From contig DATJJE010000014.1 in the NCBI GenBank assembly GCA_035492455.1, positions 1 to 64,000 on the forward strand: DNA of 64,000 bases, given 5' to 3'. The notes beneath the pieces were generated by a model, which ran no database searches, was not told the DNA's origin, and saw only the letters and a list, made by a program, of their open reading frames with translations. The DNA is from Gp6-AA40 sp035492455. Its GTDB lineage: Bacteria > Acidobacteriota > Vicinamibacteria > Vicinamibacterales > UBA2999. The first letter of the stretch is position 1, and each line of letters opens with the position of its first letter. Shown one piece after another: positions 59,251 through 64,000 of this stretch. A program made the position numbers and the translations under genes.

Positions 59251-60522
59251 GTGACTCATTCACTCCAGGTCATTCTTCTCTTGACGCTTGTGGTCGCGGC
59301 GGCGAAGACAGCCGGTGCGCTGGCCACGCGCATTCACCAGCCGTCGGTCTTCGGTGAAATTCTCGTTGGCCTGTTGCTCGGCCCGACGTTGCTGAATGTC
59401 CTTGCCTGGCCCATGTTCGCGCCGCCTGCCGGCGTTGACGCGCTGTCGCTCCTCGATCTCGTGCGCGACCTCGCGCAGGTCGGCGTGCTGTTGCTGATGT
59501 TTGTCGCCGGACTCGAAACCGACCTGGTGATGATGCGCCACGTCGGCCGGGTCGCCTTCTGGTCCGCGTTCGGTGGCGTGATCCTGCCGATGCTGTTCGG
59601 AGCGATCACTGCCGTCACGTTCGGACTGCCGCTCTACTGGGAAGGTGTGTTCGTCGGCGCGATTCTTACAGCGACGAGCGTGAGCATTTCAGCGCAGACC
59701 CTGCTGGAGATCGGGGCGATGCGCACGCGTGAGGGTTCCACGATCCTGGGCGCGGCCGTGATCGACGACGTGATGGGCATCATCGTGCTGTCGCTCGTCG
59801 TCGCGCTGGCGAAGGCGTCTGGCGCCGGGCTCAACTGGAGCGAGCTCGGCATTGTCGTTGTGCGTGTGACGATCTATTTCGTTGCCGCCATCGCAGCACG
59901 TCGGCTTCTGACGCCCGCGCTCCGATGGGCGTCCACGCTCGGCGTCAGCCAGGCGGTGCTCTCCGCCGGGCTGGTGATCATGTTTCTGTATGCCTGGGCG
60001 GCGGAGTACCTCGGTGCTGTCGCGGCAATCACCGGCTCATATCTCGCAGGTGTGCTCATCGCGCAGACCGACTTCAAAAAAGAGATCGATGCTGGAATCC
60101 ATCCGCTGACGTATTCCATCTTCGTTCCGCTTTTCTTCATCAGCATCGGGCTTGAAGCCAACGCGCGGGACCTGGGACCACGCGCGATGTTCACAGTTGT
60201 GCTGGTGCTTGTCGCGATCGTGGCGAAGGCGATTGGCTGCGGCGTGTTTGCGCGGCTCTTCGGTTTCTCTACTACGGAGTCGGTCCGCGTCGGTGTCGGC
60301 ATGATCTCACGCGGCGAGGTAGGCCTGATCGTTGCCGGTTATGGTCTGGCCAATGGCCTGATCGGATCGGATGTGTTTTCCGCATCGGTCTTGATGGTTC
60401 TCGTGACGACAATGGTGACGCCTCCGCTGATGCGACTGGTCTTCCCTCGTCACGCGTTCGTTTCCGCCACGGTGGAAGAAACGATCGCCGGACCGCCAGA
60501 AGAAGGCGAGGCTCCCGCCTAG
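59251..60522 (+). CDS. CPA2-type cation:proton antiporter
   Basis: 423 aa from GTG 59251. About 12-13 membrane helices with the CPA2 pattern: an inverted-repeat half (PSVFGEILVGLLLGPTLLN, VLLLMFVAGLETDLVMM), the ion-site segment SVSISAQTLLEIGAMRTREGSTILGAAVIDDVMGIIVLS (the DD of Na+/H+ exchangers), and GMISRGEVGLIVAGYG. No C-terminal RCK/TrkA domain, which separates it from Kef channels. Exchanges Na+ or K+ for protons across the inner membrane. The RBS is weak (CAAGG). Confidence 0.9.
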   Translation: MTHSLQVILLLTLVVAAAKTAGALATRIHQPSVFGEILVGLLLGPTLLNVLAWPMFAPPAGVDALSLLDLVRDLAQVGVLLLMFVAGLETDLVMMRHVGRVAFWSAFGGVILPMLFGAITAVTFGLPLYWEGVFVGAILTATSVSISAQTLLEIGAMRTREGSTILGAAVIDDVMGIIVLSLVVALAKASGAGLNWSELGIVVVRVTIYFVAAIAARRLLTPALRWASTLGVSQAVLSAGLVIMFLYAWAAEYLGAVAAITGSYLAGVLIAQTDFKKEIDAGIHPLTYSIFVPLFFISIGLEANARDLGPRAMFTVVLVLVAIVAKAIGCGVFARLFGFSTTESVRVGVGMISRGEVGLIVAGYGLANGLIGSDVFSASVLMVLVTTMVTPPLMRLVFPRHAFVSATVEETIAGPPEEGEAPA

Positions 60523-60581
60523 ACGTTCGCCGAACCCCATAATGGGCATCGAATTTGGAGAGGTCCGCGCGGGGGTGTTGT

Positions 60582-61301
60582 ATGTACCTGCGTATTGCGC
60601 GAGCCGCTGGGCTCGCACTCGTTCTCTCCTCACTTGTTTCAACCACGGCGTTCGCCGCGCTCTCAACGGCCGAACAGAAGCGCATCAACGATGCCGCCGG
60701 CGTCGTCACCGCTATTCGCAACGCGGACAACGGGATCCCGGAGGATCTGTGGCAGAAGGCCGCGTGCGTCATCGTCATTCCGGATATGAAGAAGGCCGCC
60801 TTCATCATCGGCGGTGAATATGGCAAGGGCGTGATGAGCTGCCGTACGGCGGAGGGGTGGAGCTCTCCCGTATTCATGGAGCTCGAGAAAGGGAGCTGGG
60901 GGTTCCAGGCGGGCGCCCAGGAGATCGATCTGGTGCTGCTCGTCACCGACAAGGACGCCGCAGCGAAGATGCTGAACAATAAGGTGTCGCTCGGCGCGGA
61001 TGCCTCCGTCGCTGCGGGTCCAGTTGGACGCGCTGCGTCGGCGAGCACGACGGGAACGCTCGCGACCGTGCTGTCCTATTCGCGCAGCAAGGGACTCTTT
61101 GCCGGGATCAACCTCTCCGGCGGCGCGCTGAAAGCGGATAAGGACTCGAATATGGACGCGTACTCGAATCCAGTGCCCGCCGACGTGTTGAACGGCAACG
61201 GGGCGACACTGGCGGGGGCTACAGCGTTCGTAAACACGCTCGGTACGTCCGCGCGTGCCACGAGCGGCACGGTCACACCGCCTGCGACCGACGCGAAGTA
61301 G
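60582..61301 (+). CDS. Exported SYLF (Ysc84) lipid-binding domain protein
   Basis: 239 aa from ATG 60582; signal peptide to TTAFAA. Ysc84/SYLF core: IPEDLWQKAACVIVIPDMKKAAFIIGGEYGKGVMSCR, SWGFQAGAQEIDLVLLVTD, LGADASVAAGPVGRAAS and FAGINLSGGALKADKDSN. Family members bind phosphoinositides or other lipids; bacterial exported forms are poorly characterised. The 55-bp gap to the antiporter gene gives no sign of a separate promoter. Confidence 0.9.
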   Translation: MYLRIARAAGLALVLSSLVSTTAFAALSTAEQKRINDAAGVVTAIRNADNGIPEDLWQKAACVIVIPDMKKAAFIIGGEYGKGVMSCRTAEGWSSPVFMELEKGSWGFQAGAQEIDLVLLVTDKDAAAKMLNNKVSLGADASVAAGPVGRAASASTTGTLATVLSYSRSKGLFAGINLSGGALKADKDSNMDAYSNPVPADVLNGNGATLAGATAFVNTLGTSARATSGTVTPPATDAK

Positions 61302-61328
61302 CCGCTATGATCGGCCGATAGATAGCGC

Positions 61329-62219
61329 ATGCGCAGACACGCTCTCATCGGCCGATTTCTCGCTACATTCTCCATCGCGGTTGTCCTCGCGTCGGGTGCG
61401 GTTGCCCAGACGCGGGGGCGCAACTTCCTGTGGAAGGTGCAGTCGGGTACGAACGTCATGTACCTCGCCGGCTCGGTGCACGCGCTGACAGCCGACGTTT
61501 ATCCGCTCAACCCTGCGTATCAGCGCGCCTTTGACGCATCAGGTGCGCTCGTCGAGGAAATCAATCTCGCTGAGGCCGATCCGCTCAGCGGCGGGCTCGG
61601 CCTGCTGGCCAAGGGCATGTATCAGGACGGCCGGACGTTCAACAGCGCCGTGTCGGGCGAAACGCTGGCGATGGTCGAGCAGAAATTGAAGGACACACCG
61701 CTGGCCATCGATCTGATCCAGCCCATGAAGCCATGGATGGTGATGCTGATGATCGAAGCGCTCGGCGCGCAGACCGCTGGTCTCGATCCGCAGCTCGGCC
61801 TGGATAAACACTTCTACGACCTTGCGAACGACAAGGGCAAGCAGGTAATCGGTCTCGAAACCGCCGAATCGCAGATTGATCGCTTCGACAAGATGCCCGA
61901 GCGTATGCAGGAACAGATGCTCCGAAGCGAGCTGGCCGAAATGGAAACGGAGCAGAGCAGCCTGCGTGGGATTCTCACGGCCTGGCAGAACGGCGACGCA
62001 GCAGCAATCGAGAAGATGCTGCTCGGCTCTTTCCGCGACAACCCGGCGGCCTATGACTCCCTGATCAACGAGCGGAACCGCAACTGGATGCCGCAGCTCG
62101 AAGCATGCCTCAAGCGGTCCTCCCCGTGCTTCGTTGTCGTCGGCGCGGCGCATGTCGTCGGCCCGCAGGGACTGCTGGCGATGCTGCAGCAGCGCGGCTA
62201 TCGGATCGAACAGCAGTAA
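61329..62219 (+). CDS. Exported TraB/GumN-family protein
   Basis: 296 aa; signal peptide to GAVAQ. TraB/GumN features: NFLWKVQSGTNVMYLAGSVHAL with GSxH early, a paired Glu region (LVEEINLAE), the LDPQLGLDKHFYDLA segment, VIGLETAESQ, and FVVVGAAHVVGPQGLLAMLQQRGY at the C-terminus with the second His. The fold is related to Tiki-type metalloproteases; enzymatic activity here is unproven. Starts 28 bp after the SYLF gene, likely co-transcribed. Confidence 0.88.
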   Translation: MRRHALIGRFLATFSIAVVLASGAVAQTRGRNFLWKVQSGTNVMYLAGSVHALTADVYPLNPAYQRAFDASGALVEEINLAEADPLSGGLGLLAKGMYQDGRTFNSAVSGETLAMVEQKLKDTPLAIDLIQPMKPWMVMLMIEALGAQTAGLDPQLGLDKHFYDLANDKGKQVIGLETAESQIDRFDKMPERMQEQMLRSELAEMETEQSSLRGILTAWQNGDAAAIEKMLLGSFRDNPAAYDSLINERNRNWMPQLEACLKRSSPCFVVVGAAHVVGPQGLLAMLQQRGYRIEQQ

Positions 62220-62262
62220 CGGTCATTGGCGTGATTCGGAGGTTGCCGCGTTCGATAGTCGT

Positions 62263-62673
62263 TTAGTGGACGGCCGCGTCGAGCGCCTGGTCGAGTGCCG
62301 CCGTCAGCATCCCGCGGTCGTAGGGCTTGGCCAGATAGCCGGTGATTCGCGCGCGCAGCAGCAGTGACGGATCGACTTCGCCGTAGCCCGTGGAGATGAT
62401 GATGGCCGCCGAGGGATACAGCGCCCGCAGGTGCTCGATCAGCCATATCCCGCTGTAGCGCGGCATCCGGATGTCGCAGACGACGACGTCCGCCGTCCAT
62501 GCATGCATCATCAGCAACGCCGCCTCGGCGCTGCTCGCGGCCTTCACTTCGTAGCCTGACATATCCGTCCACTTCGACACGAGTCGTCGGATTGACTCTT
62601 CGTCGTCGACGATCAGGACTCGGGCACGGGTTCTGGGGTTTGCGGTTTCCGTTGCGGGAACCTGGTCGCTCAT
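62263..62673 (-). CDS. Stand-alone response-regulator receiver protein
   Basis: 136 aa from ATG 62673. Single receiver domain: acidic pair in VLIVDDEES, phospho-acceptor Asp in VVCDIRMPRYSG, Thr in ISTGYGE and Lys in LAKPYDRG. No output domain, so it probably works by phosphotransfer or protein contact. No histidine kinase is adjacent. Divergent from glgX with 146 bp between starts. Confidence 0.9.
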   Translation of the reverse strand: MSDQVPATETANPRTRARVLIVDDEESIRRLVSKWTDMSGYEVKAASSAEAALLMMHAWTADVVVCDIRMPRYSGIWLIEHLRALYPSAAIIISTGYGEVDPSLLLRARITGYLAKPYDRGMLTAALDQALDAAVH

Positions 62674-62819
62674 GATCACCGCGGCAGAGGTAGCACGACC
62701 GATGCCGCCGCCGCACACTCGGACGCCGCGGCAAATCCTTGCCCGCCGTCGACGGTTTGGTGCGCCTGGTGTGCGGAAACCGCCCGTGTGCGGCGCTCGC
62801 CTTGCAAAGACGCGCCGGC

Positions 62820-64000
62820 ATGAGCAGCACCCCCGCTCCTGCCATCGCCTCGATTTCCTCGCCTGTCAGCAGCGCAGCAATCCGGCCCGGCGAGCCGTTT
62901 CCGTTAGGCGCGACCTGGGACGGACGTGGGACGAACTTCGCGGTCTTCTCGGAGGTCGCGGATCGAATCGAACTCTGCCTGTTCGACGACGACGGACGAG
63001 AAACGCGCGTCCGGTTACCTGAGCGAACCGCATTCTGCTGGCACGGCTATCTGCCTGGTATTGGACCGGGTCAACGGTACGGATACCGCGTCCATGGCCC
63101 GTGGGAGCCGGGACGTGGCCACCGCTGCAACCCAGCCAAGCTGCTGGTCGATCCGTATGCGAAGTCCATCAGCGGCGGGGTCGAGTGGAACGATGCTGTG
63201 TTCCCGTACCCGCTTGGCGGCGACGACCTGCAGCGCGACGATCGCGACAGCGCGGCATATATGCCGAAATCCGTCGTCGTTGACGATTCGTTCGACTGGG
63301 AACGCGATCGGCGCCCGGGACGAAAGCTTCACGAGACGGTCATCTACGAGGTTCACGCCAAAGGCTTCACGAAGCGATGTACGGCAATCCCAGAGCATCT
63401 GCGCGGCACGTACGCAGGCCTGGCGCACCCCGCATCCATCGAGTACCTCACATCGCTCGGAATCACGGCGGTTGAACTGCTGCCGGTGCATCAGTTCGTG
63501 CACGAGAAGCATCTCCTCGACAAGGGCCTGCGCAACTACTGGGGCTATCACAGCTACGGCTACTTCGCGCCGCACAACGAGTACGCGGCCGATGGCGATC
63601 CGCTCGGCGCGATTCGCGAATTCAAGGGAATGGTGAAGTTGCTGCACGCCGCCGGACTCGAAGTGATTCTCGACGTCGTCTACAACCACACAGGCGAAGG
63701 TAATCATCTCGGGCCGATGTTGTCGTTCAAGGGCTTTGACAACGCGGTGTACTACCGGACGTCCGAAGAGGACCCGCGTTACTACGTCGATTACACCGGC
63801 ACCGGCAACACGCTGAACATGCGTCACCCCCACGTGCTGCAGCTCATCATGGATTCGCTGCGATACTGGGTGAGGGAGATGCACGTCGACGGCTTCCGCT
63901 TCGACCTGGCCTCAACGCTCGCGCGAGAGCTCTACGACGTCGATCGACTATCTGCATTCTTTGACGTCGTCCATCAGGACCCGACGCTGCGTGGCGTGAA
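62820..64000 (+). CDS. glgX: Glycogen debranching enzyme, 3' end outside window
   Basis: The reading frame from ATG 62820 stays open to the right edge (393 residues seen). N-terminal CBM48 domain (PGEPFPLGATWDGRGTNFAVFSEVADRIELCLFD), then a GH13 barrel with YEVHAKGFTKR, ELLPVHQF, NYWGYHSYGYFAPHNEY, VILDVVYNHTGEGN and GFRFDLAS carrying the nucleophile Asp (D362). The insertion NTLNMRHPHVLQLIMDSLRYWVREMHVDGFRFD is the GlgX/isoamylase form rather than TreZ. Hydrolyses alpha-1,6 branches of limit dextrins in glycogen breakdown. No clear RBS; the general acid Glu would lie beyond the edge. Confidence 0.93.
   Translation, partial: MSSTPAPAIASISSPVSSAAIRPGEPFPLGATWDGRGTNFAVFSEVADRIELCLFDDDGRETRVRLPERTAFCWHGYLPGIGPGQRYGYRVHGPWEPGRGHRCNPAKLLVDPYAKSISGGVEWNDAVFPYPLGGDDLQRDDRDSAAYMPKSVVVDDSFDWERDRRPGRKLHETVIYEVHAKGFTKRCTAIPEHLRGTYAGLAHPASIEYLTSLGITAVELLPVHQFVHEKHLLDKGLRNYWGYHSYGYFAPHNEYAADGDPLGAIREFKGMVKLLHAAGLEVILDVVYNHTGEGNHLGPMLSFKGFDNAVYYRTSEEDPRYYVDYTGTGNTLNMRHPHVLQLIMDSLRYWVREMHVDGFRFDLASTLARELYDVDRLSAFFDVVHQDPTLRGV

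Noticed and set aside
57575..59263. 562-aa minus-strand frame antisense to the second amt
   Set aside because: Composition (His/Arg/Asp-rich, no domains) and full overlap with a certain Amt gene mark it as a shadow.
62820..64000. Malto-oligosyltrehalose trehalohydrolase (TreZ)
   Set aside because: The GH13 motifs and the NTLNMRHP segment before the nucleophile fit GlgX/isoamylase; no treY or treS is adjacent.

Overview
The window is a high-GC, gene-dense bacterial chromosome segment with no rRNA, tRNA, phage or insertion sequence that I could find. The gene content points to Acidobacteriota, most likely the Vicinamibacteria lineage. Supporting features are SusC-like TonB receptors with an N-terminal carboxypeptidase-regulatory domain, a DUF6152 protein, a reaction-centre-type cytochrome c in a non-photosynthetic context, secreted propeller/barrel proteins ending in Phe, PxKF and PEGA domains, and many exported hydrolases. 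The taxonomic call is inference from family content, not from a marker gene.

Layout. (1) 1-4.5 kb: the 3' end of an exported MBL-fold hydrolase; a Crp/Fnr regulator followed by a perfect TTGAT-N4-ATCAA box in front of an odd HATPase-domain gene; a cytochrome c / M49 metallopeptidase pair. (2) 4.7-12.2 kb: two tandem giant secreted proteins, each joining an HEXXH peptidase domain, a TolB-like propeller and an Omp85-like barrel, then a Tat-exported FMN alpha-hydroxyacid oxidase carrying a CXXCH motif. (3) 12.2-19.4 kb: envelope/glycan genes (GT-C membrane protein, beta-helix protein, GT2, YfhO-like protein), a cold-shock protein and a cupin. (4) 19.4-22.8 kb: an UlaG-like hydrolase, an unrecognised secreted protein and a coiled-coil/YadA-head-like protein. 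(5) 22.9-32.7 kb: a co-directional array of VOC protein, DUF6152, two tandem copies of a [secreted protein + TonB receptor] cassette, and a two-haem cytochrome. (6) 32.7-37.9 kb: glycine-zipper and PEGA proteins, NADP isocitrate dehydrogenase, a SoxC-like molybdoenzyme and a lipoprotein. (7) 38-46.7 kb: a very tightly packed minus-strand operon (NHL lipoprotein, two tannase-family esterases, kelch protein) downstream of a large PxKF-tailed extracellular nuclease. (8) 46.8-55.4 kb: M20 amidohydrolase, PEP carboxylase, DUF488, adenylate kinase, PAP2 phosphatase, and divergent DASS and MHS-type carboxylate transporters. (9) 55.6-64 kb: two divergent ammonium transporters around the only gap longer than 300 bp, a CPA2 antiporter, SYLF and TraB/GumN proteins, a lone receiver protein and the 5' part of glycogen debranching enzyme glgX, which runs off the window.

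How it fits together. The segment reads as an aerobic or microaerobic soil/sediment heterotroph specialised in taking up and breaking down polymers and aromatic esters, with several periplasmic redox proteins and C4/C5 carboxylate metabolism (ppc, icd, DASS and MHS transporters). A recurring non-coding theme is short tandem units of 7 or 9 bp arranged as direct plus inverted arrays at gene 3' ends (10.87, 32.7, 33.7, 37.9 and 55.4 kb). With the fused peptidase-propeller-barrel proteins and the duplicated receptor cassette, these are the most novel-looking parts of the window.
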